Source: Entoloma clypeatum (Eukaryota; Basidiomycota; Agaricomycetes; Agaricales; Entolomataceae). From it: a DNA stretch of 64,000 nt. The position numbers and the translations under genes are program-made. The notes below the pieces were generated by a model. That model had not been told where the DNA came from. It saw only the letters and a program-made list of their open reading frames with translations, and made no database searches. The first letter of the stretch is position 1; each line of letters opens with the position of its first letter. Shown here piece after piece: positions 43,284 through 54,899 of the stretch. The stretch covers positions 1,612,001-1,676,000 of the forward strand of contig OY751492.1 of the NCBI GenBank assembly GCA_963565915.1, given 5' to 3'.

Positions 43284-44786
43284 CTGGGAGGTACACTGGC
43301 CATGGTCCGGGCATTTTCGACTGGACCTGAACCCGCACCGAGGGGTCCAGTCCGAGCATCCAGCGGACCCGCACCTGAACCTCGGGGTCCAGGTCCTTGA
43401 GGTCCGGTCCAGGTCCGGACCCAATTTTCAAGCTCAAAAACCGCCGATTTCACGGTTAGTGTACAGAAAAAAACTTGTATGCGAAACGCGCCACAACGAG
43501 GCAACGCCGGGTTGTCATCTCAGTGAACCTTTATTCTACACACAAATGCGAAGCTTTTGAGATAGAAATGAAGACAAACGAATGAAAACTCACTACGATA
43601 TTATTGGTTCCTCTTATCAGGCCCTACACCCATAAGGTCACGGGATTGTGCCGCATCCACGGAGCGCCGGGCTCTCGTCTAAGCGAGCCTTTTTTCTACA
43701 TGTAAATACAGTGCTTTTGAGATATAAATGAAGAGAAACGAATCAGAACTCACAGAGGTTGACCCATTCTTCCCATGGAAGCCAACGAGTTCGTTGATCA
43801 GACATGTCTGCCGATCACATGACCACGTCAACGCGTTCGGTAATCATGCACATGATTCATGATCAACAAACTCATTGACCCATCCTCTCTCAAACCACCA
43901 CCACACCCCATGTCCGATGTTTTACATCAGACACTGGCATATCAAAGGACCAGGGTGATGAGAGCTGGGTACACCATGATTCGGGCTTCTTGCAGTGGCT
44001 CATGGGGCTGATGACAGGGATATATCATATCCCAGTGAGTTCTCATTCGTTTTCTTTTGTTACTATCTCAAAAACATCACAATTATATATCAATTAAAAA
44101 CCCACATAGACGAGAACCCGGATCTTACGGGGTGTGGCACAATTTGGTCGTTATGGTGCAGGGGCTGTGGGGGGGATAAATCATATCCTGGTGAGTTTCC
44201 ATCCATTTATATCTCAAATCCATCCCATTTATGTCTAGATTAAATGCCTGGGTCGACGACAGCCCAGCGTTTCGCAGATATCACGTGATTTTTGATTTTT
44301 ATGGGTCAAGATGTTGAAGTGATGCATAAATCACAACTCGGTGAGTTCTTATCCGTTTCCCCTCGTTTCTATCTCAAATTCATGCCATCTATGTGTAGAT
44401 TGAACGCCCAGACAGATGACAGCCCAGTGTTCCATGGATATGGTGCAGCTTTATATTTTTATGTGTCAAGGGGTTGAAGTAATTTATCGTGCATGGATTC
44501 TTTTCATTTCCATCTCAAAAGTACAGTATTTCTATGTGGAAGAAATGATTTAGTAAATAAGAATCACACGACGTGTCAAACATGCCGCCGAAGACAATCT
44601 GAATCTGAGGTGGGTCCAGCAGGTCCAAACCCTGGGTCCAGGTCCAACCCACCTCTGGACCTGGACCTCTAAGGAGGTCCGAGTCCGCCAGATGTAAGGA
44701 CCTGCACCCCAGACCTCAGGTTCAGTCCAGGTCTGAACTGCGGTCCGGAGGTTTGAGGACTGAACCGTGGCCAGTGTACTGGGAGG
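43284..44786. mobile_element. hAT-2: second non-autonomous hAT element with 8-bp TSD
   Basis: The element spans 43292-44778 (1487 bp) with TSD CTGGGAGG at 43284-43291 and 44779-44786. The ends are TACACTGGCCATGG and CCGTGGCCAGTGTA. The interior is homologous to hAT-1: reversed intron-like units on the left (near 43530-43600 and 43690-43755) and forward units on the right (GTGAGT at 44036, 44191 and 44340). The different TSD shows an independent insertion, not part of the duplication. Confidence 0.9.
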
Positions 44787-44947
44787 CATCCACACACCCA
44801 CAACACCATCAGCGAGAATTTTGCCCTGTGTCATGACATGGGAGGGCCAAGCCTGTGTTGTGACAAAAGCATCACATATAAGTATTGAATCATAGGCCTA
44901 AACCTGACAATCTACATTATATGAATCTGTGTAGGACAAGAGAGTGT

Positions 44948-45326
44948 TACGAATACTTTTCATCTTTTCTCTCTTATCTTATCTTATCACATCTTATCTT
45001 ATCTGATGGTAGATTATCTCATCTTATCCAGACACATGGATACGACATGGTAGATGCACAGTAACACACAGTACATATGCAGCCACAGTACCTCATGAAA
45101 GATGCATGTTGAGTACCACAACAGTAGTTTACATCAGCGGACCACAGATCATCCTCATTTATACCACATGTTTAGTAGTAGTATATAAGGTAGATAGTTT
45201 GAACATGGAACCCCAGTCTTGAGCTGGTTTCTACTGCTTCAAACCTCACTTTTTTAGGTCTTCCTCCATCATTCCATGTTTTCTCTCTCGCAAGGCCTGA
45301 GTGAAGTTTTTAGTATTGCTAACAAA
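44948..45326 (+). repeat. Possible solo LTR
   Basis: Bounded by TGTTACGAAT and TTGCTAACA, with a TATATAAG at about 45182 and a (CTTAT)n tract. The flanks show no matching 5-mer, so this is tentative. Confidence 0.25.
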
Positions 45327-45391
45327 TTACAATGTAATCCCATTATCTGTGTGTCATCCCTTTCACCCTGTGTCATCCCTTGTGTCATCTG

Positions 45392-46072
45392 TGTTAAGTA
45401 GGTGAAATGTCGGAGCTTCGTCGGAGTCCATCAGAGGTTGGACGTAGGACTGAGACCGGAGTGGAACTCCGGAAATGCAGAGGAATGACGAAGGGGAGGG
45501 ACGTGGCTTCAACGTATGTGTTGCACTGCCATTTGTTGATAAGGTGTCCCAATTTCAGGAGGTCAGAGGAGAGGTCGGAGGTGTGGAGGTCCTCGGAGAG
45601 ATCTCGGTGAGAGACACGTTGACGTGGAAGTGGTCGGACGACGTCGGAGTTGTGACTCAGACACAGTACTGAGCTTGTCGAAGGGTAACAATGGAGGAAG
45701 AGCAGTAGATGAGGATGTCGTCGGCGTATTGTACCACAGCGAGGATCTCTGGCATGAACAGGGAGTAGAGGAGTGAACTTTGTTGATATTCAAACTGAGG
45801 AACTACAGGTATGGTACGAGCTTAAATATCTAAATGTGATTACTTTACGGAGATGGTCGGAGTAGGTCTGGAGTTGTGGCGTAAGTTGCCAGCGACTGTA
45901 ACGAACATTGGAGATGTCGGTCAATGGACCATGTGGAAAAGGCGATGCATAAGTAAACGGGAATATGAATATGAAATGCACGATGGCAACATGCGGAGAT
46001 GCGGAGGTAACGGATGTCCAGAATGTCGGAGGATGATCAGAGTGGATCGGAGATTCGGAGACGGATATAACA
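45392..46072 (-). repeat. Gypsy-2 3' LTR
   Basis: Plus-strand ends TGTTAAGTAGG and GGATATAACA. Differs from the 5' LTR by substitutions, a short insertion near 45745 and lack of a 27-bp duplication near 58320. Confidence 0.95.
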
Positions 46073-46088
46073 GTATTCCCCTCTTAGG
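46073..46088 (-). promoter_or_regulatory. Gypsy-2 polypurine tract
   Basis: On the minus strand CCTAAGAGGGGAATAC directly precedes the 3' LTR, matching the Gypsy-1 tract. Confidence 0.8.
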
Positions 46089-46153
46089 TCTGACACCCAT
46101 GGAAGACCACGAGAAAATAAACAAGGTCATGTGGTCTTGGTTATTTAACGGAG

Positions 46154-46997
46154 ATGAGCGGCCCAAGGGTTTTCTTCCAGTTACCACCAACATGCCCCAA
46201 GACTCAAAACACACAACCCGCGCGCTCCAGCGCCAACCTCGACGACTCCGAAGAGGAGCTCCTGCGCCGTCTGGCGCAGGTATGCAAGGAGAAGGAGGAG
46301 GCGGAGGCAAGGAAGAAGGCGGAGGCGGAGGCAAAGGTGGAGGCGGAGAAGAAGAGGGCGAAGAAGGCGGGAAAACAGAGGGCAGAGAGCGGAGGAGTCG
46401 GAGGTCCGGGGGGAGGCATGTCAGGCCTGTGCGCAGGCGAAGGTGGAATGCAAGTGGGCGTTGTGAGTACCCACTTCTCCATTTTCTTTTTCTTACTGAC
46501 AATCTCCTTAGGCAGGGAAAGGGCACTGCATGCCAGCGGTGCAAGGATGGCAAACAGGTATGCCTAAGGGCCGGCGAGACATGGGCGAAGCGGAAGCAGG
46601 GAAAGATGGAGGAAGCCGTTGCGGAGGTTGCGGGCCCGAGCGGGGCAAAAAACTGCTGTGGCGCAGGGGTCGCGGAGGAGCTCCGGGGGCTCCGGGAGGC
46701 TCTGGAAGGGAGGGAGGAGCAGTCGGCGAGGGTTGGTTGGGCGCTGCTCCGGCAGCTACAAATTATGAACAACCACCTCGCCTACCGCAACTTCCTGCTG
46801 GAGGCGGCGGCTCCAGAGTCGGAGTCAGAGGACGGAGAAGAGAGGAAGAGGATGAGGAAAAGGACGAGGGGGAGGATGAGGGGTTGGCAGATGGGGAGCT
46901 TGTGGAACTGCAAGCAGAGAAAGAGGAGGCGGAGGGAGAACCAGAGGAAGAGTTGGAGGATGACGGTCCACCAGCCAAAAAGGCCAAAACCCAGTAG
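46154..46997 (+). pseudogene. Antisense Zn2Cys6-like gene of Gypsy-2, frameshifted
   Basis: Counterpart of the Gypsy-1 antisense gene. Exon 1 (46154-46462) encodes a coiled coil (EEELLRRLAQVCKEKEEAEA) and, after a one-base frameshift near 46385, EACQACAQAKVECKWAL. The intron 46463-46511 (GTGAGT/TAG) falls between the half-sites. Exon 2 has TACQRCKDGKQVC, then AEELRGLREALEG. A second frameshift near 46830 leads to the acidic tail EEELEDDGPPAKKAKTQ with an NLS-like end. Cys spacing is C-x2-C-x6-C-x10-C-x2-C-x6-C, nearly the same as in Gypsy-1, with the intron at the same place. Sequence outside the Cys cluster is poorly conserved. Two frameshifts make it a pseudogene. Confidence 0.7.
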
Positions 46998-47056
46998 CCC
47001 CTCCCCCCTCTAATTCTTTTATTATTATTTTTTCAATATGAATGTCTTGTGGGGTT

Positions 47057-49107
47057 CTATAGGCATGATAAGGGACCCGGTTTCTCCGGATACGCGGAGT
47101 GGAAGTCCGCGACTAAGTCCATCGTGTGTTCGAGTTCCATGGCGGGTAGCCAGGACTGTTCCTCATCGGTTCCTTCATAGCCTAGCCAACGGACTAGGTA
47201 GAGCAGTTTGCAAGAACGCCGCCGATCCAGTTTGGTGTCAAGGATTTCGGCGATTTCATATTCCACTTCTCCTTCAACGTCGATCGGAGGAGGTGGAGTT
47301 ACTGTCTGGTTCGGAATGATATTCGGAACAGATGGCTCCAGCATGGAGATGTGGAAAACGGGGTGAACACCGCGTATGGTGTCTGGAAGTCGGAGGGTGT
47401 AAGAGTGTGTACCATTCCTGGCAAGGATGTCAAAGGGGCCAAGGTACTTTTCAGACAGCTTTTTGGAGGGTCGTGTAGTGCGGAAAAACTTAGCCTTCAC
47501 AAACACTTGCTGTCCTACTTCGAGCGGAGGGGGCGGAGCACGCCGGAGATCGGCAGGGCCTTGATAGCATCGTTGAGCTTCTAGGATTGTAGATTTGAGT
47601 TCTTGGTGAAGCTCGTCCAGGTCTACAACGAATTGTCGGGCACAGGCGGATGCAAGGTCGCGCTCCGGATGGACAGAGAGGTTTGGATGATAACCTTTAT
47701 TGGCAAAGAAGGGCGAGATCCCGGTCGTAGCACTCAGAGCATTGTTGTATGCGAACTCCCCAAGCGGAAGTAGCTCGGACCAGTTGTCCTGCTGATAGTT
47801 GCAGAAGATGCGGAGGTACTGTTCCAAGGTTTGGTTGGTACGTTCGGTTTGACCGTCGCCTTCAGGATGGTAGCCAGAGATGAAGTGCAGAGTCATGTTG
47901 AGGGCTTTTCTGAGGGAGCGGAAAAAGCGGGAGACGAACTCCGGGCCTCGGTCGGAGGTGACATGTTCTGGTACTCCGTGCTTGGAGAACACATGCAGGA
48001 TGAACAAGGTGGCTAGATCTTCGGAGGTGCAGTGGATCGTAGTCTGAACAAAAATGCTTTGTTTTGTCATTCGGTCAACAATAACAAGGATTGCGTCAAA
48101 ACTGCCAGAGGTCGGAAGTGTCTCGATGAAGTCCATGGATATGGAGTTCCACGGAAGGTTCGGAACTGGGAGTTGCTTCAGCATACCATAGGGCTTGTGG
48201 CGTTGAGGTTTAGAGCGCATGCAAGTGGTGCAGGATTTGCAGTACTTTTTGACAAAGTCTTGAACACCAGGCCAAGTATAATCTTGTTGAATGAGACTAA
48301 CTGTCTTGTTCTGTCCGGGGTGTCCGGAGAGAATATGGTCATGCTTGTTGCGGAGGGTGCAGAGCCGGAGGTTATCGGAGTCGGGGACATAAATGCGACT
48401 ACTATGATGGAGGAAACCGTCGGAGTCTACAGACCAGTGTGGTTTGGGCTCCTTGAGATGGTTGGCATAGATTGGTTCGGATGGGAGTGAGCGGAGGATG
48501 TCGGAGTGCAACTGTTCAATGTCCATTATGACTGTGGCACGGAGAACAGGGGTGAACAACTCCGTAGCTCGGAGAGATGCGGACAGCTGTTCTTGGGAAA
48601 AGACTGGTCGGAAGTTGCTTGGGTTTACCGACACATAGTCGCTATTCCCCTCTTTGGGATAGACGTCCCATCATCTAGTCAAAGAGTCCGGCTTGGTACC
48701 GAGACATCTGGGGCGGAAGCGAATCAAGAGATTGAACTGAGAGAGGAACTCGGACCACCGGGCTTGTCGGTGGGTGAGAACCTTTGTAGTGGCGAAGTAC
48801 TCCAGGTTCTTGTGGTCTGTGACAATGTCGATCGGAGCAGCAGAGCCTTCAAGGTGATGTCGCCATACCTTGAATGCTTCATGGATAGCAAGTCACTCCT
48901 TGTCGTGCGTGTCGTAGCTGAGTTCCGGGGCGGTGAAGGTGTGGGAGTGGAACACTACTGGGTGTATCTCCTCGTCGGAGGTCTGGATGGACAAAATAGC
49001 ACCAAGTGCGTAGTCGGAGGTGTCCGTCTCAATGATGATGGGTCGATCAGGAATCCAATGAGTGAGGACCGGTGCTTTGGTAAAAGCAAGTTTCAACTCA
49101 TTGAACG
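47057..49107 (-). pseudogene. pol: Gypsy-2 pol, C-terminal part (RNase H, integrase, chromodomain)
   Basis: This continues the pol frame after the Copia-1 insertion: LKLAFTKAPVLTHWIPD, IIIETDTSDYALG (RNase H), a stop at 48893, then a stop at 48671 in LTR*WDVYP. From 48634 to 47057 the frame is open: NKHDHILSGHPGQ and CKSCTTC, integrase DDE residues in SMDFIETL, TSDRGPEF and GQTERTNQ, KYLGPFDIL, and a chromodomain with EYEIAEILDTK, LYLVRWLGY and SWLPAMELEH. The 48671 stop is TGA where the Gypsy-1 residue is Arg (LSRRWDIYP), consistent with CGA to TGA at a CpG. The part is inactive because of the two stops and the insertion. Confidence 0.9.
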
Positions 49108-49418
49108 TGTTGAAGTTCCACCTGGGCGCTAGCCACAGGTGTACTGAGCAACATGGCTACAGTGGAAGTACTCTACGATACCGCTATAGTCACTTACATG
49201 GTTTGGAGGGGGGTAAGGCTGGTGAGAGCGGTTGAGGCTGGTGAGAGCGATGGAGCTGGTTAAGAGTCAAGAGACAACTTGTTGATATTGACAGTTTCCT
49301 GGTCTTATATACCATACTACTGTTTGTACCAACCAAACAAGTATGTAATGAAGATATGTAAAGGTCACGTGATGTAATCTAATCTAATCTAATCTATGTG
49401 ATGGGAAAAGTTTCAACA
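49108..49418 (-). repeat. Copia-1 3' LTR
   Basis: 311 bp. Followed on the plus strand by CCCCCCC, which is a G-run polypurine tract on the element strand. Confidence 0.95.
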
Positions 49419-49494
49419 CCCCCCCATATTTAGTACATACTTCTAAATACATTTTTACTTTTTCCCACATATATATATAGGTACTTTGTTTCGC

Positions 49495-52400
49495 CTAGTT
49501 TTTTATCAATCCGAAGTACGGGATAAACTTAGAAAAGAGGATTTTCCCCAGATTTTTAGTTAAAAGGTCTGCAGGGTTGTTCACTCCTTCAATAAATTCG
49601 ACCGTAATTATCCCTTCGGAGACTTTTTCTCTGACGAAGTGGAATCGCACGTCAATGTGCTTGGATCGCTTCTCAGTTACAGGGTTGGATGCGATAAAGA
49701 CGGAGCCGTTGTTATCTCCGTAGATCAGTACTGATCCGATCTGCATTCCAAGTTCGGCAAGCATGCTTCTCAGCCATGTTGCTGCGCGACTGCAGTCTGA
49801 TAACGCCATATACTCTGCTTCTGTGGAAGAGAGGGCGATGGTCTTTTGCGCTGATGATACCCATGTTACTGCTCCAGATGCCAGTGATATGAAGAAGCCA
49901 GTGGTAGACCTCCTCGTGTTCTCATCTGACGCCCAGTCGGAGTCTGTGAATGCATAGATTCCTTTCCCTGAGTCGCCATCATACATGATTGCATAATTTT
50001 TTGTCGCTTTTAGATACCTGCAAATATCCCTAGCCACTTCTAAATGGCGTTTGGTGGGATTTGCGGAAAACTGCGACATTTTAATCACGGCAAAACAGAT
50101 GTCTGGCCTCGTTCCAATCATCAGATATAGAAGTGATCCGATGATGGATTGGTACTTTGATCGAAGTTCTGCATTGGGTTCATCTTTGGACATCATGGGT
50201 TTGTAGCCCGTAGGAAGTGGGGTATGGGTGGCGTTAGATTCGCTCATCCCCATTCATTCGAGTATTTTCTCAAGGTAAGGTACTTGATCAATGAAGATAC
50301 GTTTCCCACGTTGTCTTATTTGGATAGAGAGAAATTCTTTCGGTTCCCCATTAGGCACAAGGTGCCCTAGGTCCCTACATTCCCATGTGGTCATGAAGGC
50401 CTTCTTTTTCTCTAGCGTATATTCCCGGTTTGTGCCGAGAAAAGCAGAGTCGTCGACATAGATGACGGCGATTACAATTTCCCCGCTGGTACTTTTGTGA
50501 ATGAACACTCCCGCATCGGAGTGAAGCCGGATAAAGCCGAGCTTTTTCATGGAGGAATCAAGTTCCCTCCACCAGGCTAATGCGGCCTGCTTAAGTCCAT
50601 ATAGAGCTTTGAATAGTTGGTACACGAGGTGTTCTTTCCCTTTTACTATGTAGCCCTCAGGCTGTCGCATGTAAATGACTTCACGGAGCGTTCCATAGAG
50701 GAAGGCTGATGAGACATCCAAAAGTGTCATGAACCACCCTTCAAGGGCTGTCAATGCCAGTATTAGTCGGACGGTTTCATATCTTACGACTGGTGAGAAG
50801 ATCTGATCAAAGTCAATCCCTTCTACCTGTGAAAAGCCTTTTGCGACAAGGCGTGCTTTCAGACGCCCGTCGGACTTTTCGTTATAGACCCATTTGTTCC
50901 TTAGAGCTTTCCTCCCTGCAGGCAGGGGTACTAGCTCCGTGATCACCCCGCGGTGTTTGAGCATGTCTAGCTCTTTACGTTCAGCCGCATACCAGTCTTC
51001 TTTATTTGGAAGAGGGTATATGTCTTTATGGGACATGTCGACAATGCCAACTTGGACTGATATCGCCTCCATCAGGAGGTCATTCATCCATGCCATTTGA
51101 CCGCCCAATCTCCGTCTTCGATCTAATTTTTCAAGATCAGACGCTGGAGTGTCTTCCCCATAGATGCTTCCTGGCATCTTCCGAACTCGTCGTTCCCTGA
51201 TCGGTCGATCTGGTACTTGCTCGGGTTCGGGAGTGGGTACTCGCGGTTCGTCATCAGGCTCACTGGCAGGCAATTCGTTGTCTGATTCAGGTTGATCTTG
51301 TTCAATGGGAAGTGGGTCATGAGGTGTTTCGTTGTGACTGTCGTCGTCATTGCTGCCAGGAATGAGATCCTCAAACTCATCAGCCGGCTCTGGGTTTTCC
51401 ATTTCTGGGTGGTTTTCTGGCAACGGGTCGATATGGCATCTAGGGTACTTGCTTTCATCAAAGATAGCTTTCCCTCCCATGAAAATCGTGTTGGTCTCAG
51501 GATCCATGAAGCGGTATCCTTTGACACCTGGTTTCAATCCGAGATAAATCATCAATCGGGATCTTGATTCCAGGGAGTTCCTACGTTTCTCCTTTGGGAT
51601 ATATACATATGCCTGACATCCGAATACTCTGACACTAGACATGTCGGGGATCTCATTGGTCACCCTGAAGTAAGGGGTTTTCCATTCAAGACGCTGCATG
51701 GGGGTTCTGTTGTAGAGAAATGCTGCATGTTCCAAACAGAATTCCCACCACATGGGCAGTAAGCATGCATCAAAGCGCAATGCCTGAGATTTTTCCCATA
51801 GCGTTCGATTGATCCTTTCTGCTCTACCATTCTGCTGGTGCTGATATGGGAGCGTGATATCGATCAGAATTCCATGATCGGCAAGTACATCCTTGTATTC
51901 GTCACATTCTCCACCTCCATCAACCCGCCACTTTTTAGGGGTAACGGCAAATTGATTCTGGATCATTGCAAGGAATTGTTTCAGCGCCGTGATGGCGCCT
52001 GACTTCTTCCTAAGCAAGACGACCCAGACATGGGATGAAAGATCGTCCAAAAAGGTAAGGAAATATTTGTACTTATGGTACGATGCCGTGGATATCTGCT
52101 TCAAATCCGAATGGATCAAATCAAAAGGTTTGACAGCCCTTGTCATTGAGTTAGGATAAGATTGATTTGGCATTTTCCCTTTTAGACACCCCGTGCAGCT
52201 TTCCTGTGATTTCTCACGTACTAACGTTTCGGGTACTCCTTTGGTACTGGTGGGAATCTTATTGAGCGCTTGGTCATTTGGGTGGCCAAGGCGTTTATGC
52301 CAGGTTTCAACAGTGATTTCGCTAGAGATCGCGTGGATTTGGTCATAGCGTATTTCAGTGTCTAACCAGTAAATGGTTTGTCCGATGAAATGAGGCGAAA

Positions 52401-54222
52401 ACTGTATTTTGTTCAGCCCTTTAGAGATATTGATTTCTCCGCGCATTCCATTAACTTTGTAACCATGGTTAAGGAAGACGCCTAGGGACAATAGACGTGT
52501 GTCCATATCCGGAATATAAAATACCGGTCGTAGGAGATGGGTTTTAGTTTCCCCATTTAGGGTATGCCATACTGGAACGGCCCCAACTCCGAGAATTTCC
52601 AGTTTCTTTCCCTTTGCAGCTGTTTGGACAAATCGCTTAGCCTTGAGAGGCCTGTAATACACGAAGTCTTTGAACTCATGGGTAAAGTGTAATGATGCGC
52701 CGGAATCTAAGATCCACTGAGCGCGTTCTCTCTCTTTGCAGTGTGTGCAGGACGCGGAATGTTTCATATATTTTTTGTACAGATCATCACTAAAGAGATC
52801 TATACTATCTGCATCGGTACTAGCTAATATGTATTCAAACGTCTGTGCGTGATTATTAGCGTTTCCCATTTGGTCAAGTTTGAGAGAAATATGTGACGAA
52901 CCGTCAAGTTCAATCAGCCCATCTTCGAATTGTTCCGGCCCCATCCGCTCGCTTTGATGGTCTATGTCCATCATTTTCAGCGATTCTTCTATCGACGGGG
53001 CTACGCGACGCTGTTTAGCTGGCCTTTCGTCGATGTCAGGAATGATGGTGTCTAGGATACGAAGATTCGATCCTGAGGGGCGAGCACCAATGCCGCGCGC
53101 GAGTTTGCGGACATGGTCGTTCTTTTTCCACACGGATGGTTTTCCAGAAGGAAGCCCGGTGTAGTGTGACGGAGGGGGGTTCATTCGTTGCAGGAGCGAC
53201 TGCATCTTTGCGGAATCGGGCTGTGCGGTACTTGTTGTTTTCCTGCGACCAGTGACGGTGGTGAAGGATGGCGGCGGAAGAGGAGGGAAGTGGATGGCGG
53301 GAGCAACAAACTCAACCGTTTCTTCCACATGGTCGGACGTGTTGTCCGCATTGTTAGCGCTTTTCTTCTGATTGCGCCAACGTCCCTTTCCCTTCTTCTT
53401 CTCAGAAGCGGTACTTGGGTCGGCCGAGTTAGGCTGCTCGTCAGCATCGTTCTGCGAGGTACTTGGCTTCTGCTGCCTTTCCCATTTGGGGTCCTGCCCC
53501 TTTCGCTTTGTCCCGGAGATTTTCCGGGCCTGCTCGTTGGACGTACGAGTGGACCCAATCGAATACTTGCGCCGGTATTCTGATATGATGCTTTCCACGA
53601 CGGCTTTGTATGTGAAGTCGTCGGCGTCATAGACCTGAAAGAGGGCAGTGGAGAGTGACGACCAGGCGTCGGGAATTGCATTTGCCAGGATCATTGCCTG
53701 CATCAGATCGGGGACATCAAAGTTCGAATCGGCGAGCCGAGCGAAGAGAGACCCCAAGCGTTCAATTTCAGGGACGGGGTCACGTCCAGAGAGCTTGTAG
53801 GTGGCGGCGGCCTTGAAGTCGCCGAAGATGACGGCCGGGGATACCTTGGAGTAGGCATCTTTTAATGACTTCCAGGCGTCTTTTGAGGAAGTGGCGTCCT
53901 TGATGTGGCATCTGATCGCCTCGGAGACCTTCAGGCGTATCGCCCCAAGAGCTACATCGTCGTCCCTGATCCAGGCTTTTTCTTCCTTGCGGAAGCCGGG
54001 CTGGTCGACCGTGGTGGCCAGCACAGGGGGAGCAGTAGCAGTGGCCCCAGGGGTGGAGACTGTGGTGGTGAAGTCGGCGATGACAGGGCGGGGGATGTCG
54101 CCAGAAACAAGGCGCCAGACTCCTTGATGGAGGAGGTAAGACTTCATTTTCTCGGCCCAGCTCCGGTAGTCGATGCCGTCAAAGGCAGTGATTGTGTCGA
54201 GGGCAGAACGAGAGGTAGACAT
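49495..54222 (-). pseudogene. gag-pol: Copia-1 gag-pol polyprotein with one in-frame stop
   Basis: A frame of 1322 codons (54222-50254) followed in register, after one TGA, by 252 more (50253-49495). Gag start: MSTSRSALDTITAFDGIDYRSW; UBN2-like region to about residue 230. Protease: WILDSGASLHFTHEF, Asp 506. Integrase: WHKRLGHPND and CTGC zinc site, then Asp 706 (HSDLK), Asp 768 (RVDGGGE) and Glu 802 (NGRAERIN). RT: NKWVYNEKSDGRLKARLVAKG, YVDD near 1255-1258. RNase H after the stop: TDSDWASDE, ALSSTEAEYMALS, LIYGDNNGS. The stop lies in KILE*MGMSE, where the family usually has Arg or a similar residue; CGA to TGA fits. Domain order PR-IN-RT-RH is that of Ty1/copia. Read-through would restore the full product, but as it stands RNase H is lost. 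Confidence 0.9.
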
Positions 54223-54562
54223 TGTGAATGAATCTAAAAAGGGTTCTCAATCAGTGATGTGTTATGAATATGATTTGAGAAAACAATTGAATGATTCCTT
54301 ATGACATATTCCCTTCAGGAATAGCGGTCATGGGAAAACCCTTTATATGTCAGAAACGTATAAGGTGCGATCAATGTTTCCACATGGAGTGTACTAGGTC
54401 AATCCCCTTAGGGACGTCTCATGACAGGTACTTGTCGTAATGACGTTCCCAAGTTCATATGTGAAGAAGTATGACTCAGAACCTAGATCTTTCGATCGGT
54501 TCTTTGCCAACCAGGGTAGAGTGGGCAGGTACTCGCTGTTGCCAGCGTTTCCCAAGTCCCTC

Positions 54563-54583
54563 TGCTATCTGGGGCCCATAACC
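54563..54583 (-). promoter_or_regulatory. Copia-1 primer site (half-tRNA-iMet type)
   Basis: GGTTATGGGCCCCAGATAGC on the element strand, directly after the 5' LTR; same as in Copia-3, with one change in Copia-2. Confidence 0.8.
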
Positions 54584-54894
54584 TGTTGAAGTTCCACCTG
54601 GGCGCTAGCCACAGGTGTACTGAGCAACACGGCTACAGTGGAAGTACTCTACGATACCGCTATAGTCACTTACATGGTTTGGAGGGGGGTAAGGCTGGTG
54701 AGAGCGGTTGAGGCTGGTGAGAGCGATGGAGCTGGTTAAGAGTCAAGAGACAACTTGTTGATATTGACAGTTTCCTGGTCTTATATACCGTACTACTGTT
54801 TGTACCAACCAAACAAGTATGTAATGAAGATATGTAAAGGTCACATGATGTAATCTAATCTAATCTAATCTACGTGATGGGAAAAGTTTCAACA
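54584..54894 (-). repeat. Copia-1 5' LTR
   Basis: 311 bp, with a (TAATC)n tract near its start on the element strand. It contains essentially no TCCG/CGGA, unlike the gypsy LTRs. Confidence 0.95.
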
Positions 54895-54899
54895 GAACG

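Larger units (their letters stand above)
49108..54894 (-). mobile_element. Copia-1: near-complete Ty1/copia element
   Basis: LTRs 54584-54894 (5') and 49108-49418 (3'), each 311 bp, TG...CA ends, TSD GAACG (49103-49107 and 54895-54899). It lies inside Gypsy-2 pol at the codons for SAWSAF|NELK, so it is younger than Gypsy-2. The LTRs differ at four sites that I can see, all CpG transitions. Confidence 0.95.

Noticed and set aside
45853..46150. Upstream part of the 386-codon plus-strand frame as a gene start
   Set aside because: This part lies in the Gypsy-2 LTR and polypurine region; the homologous gene in Gypsy-1 starts after the LTR.
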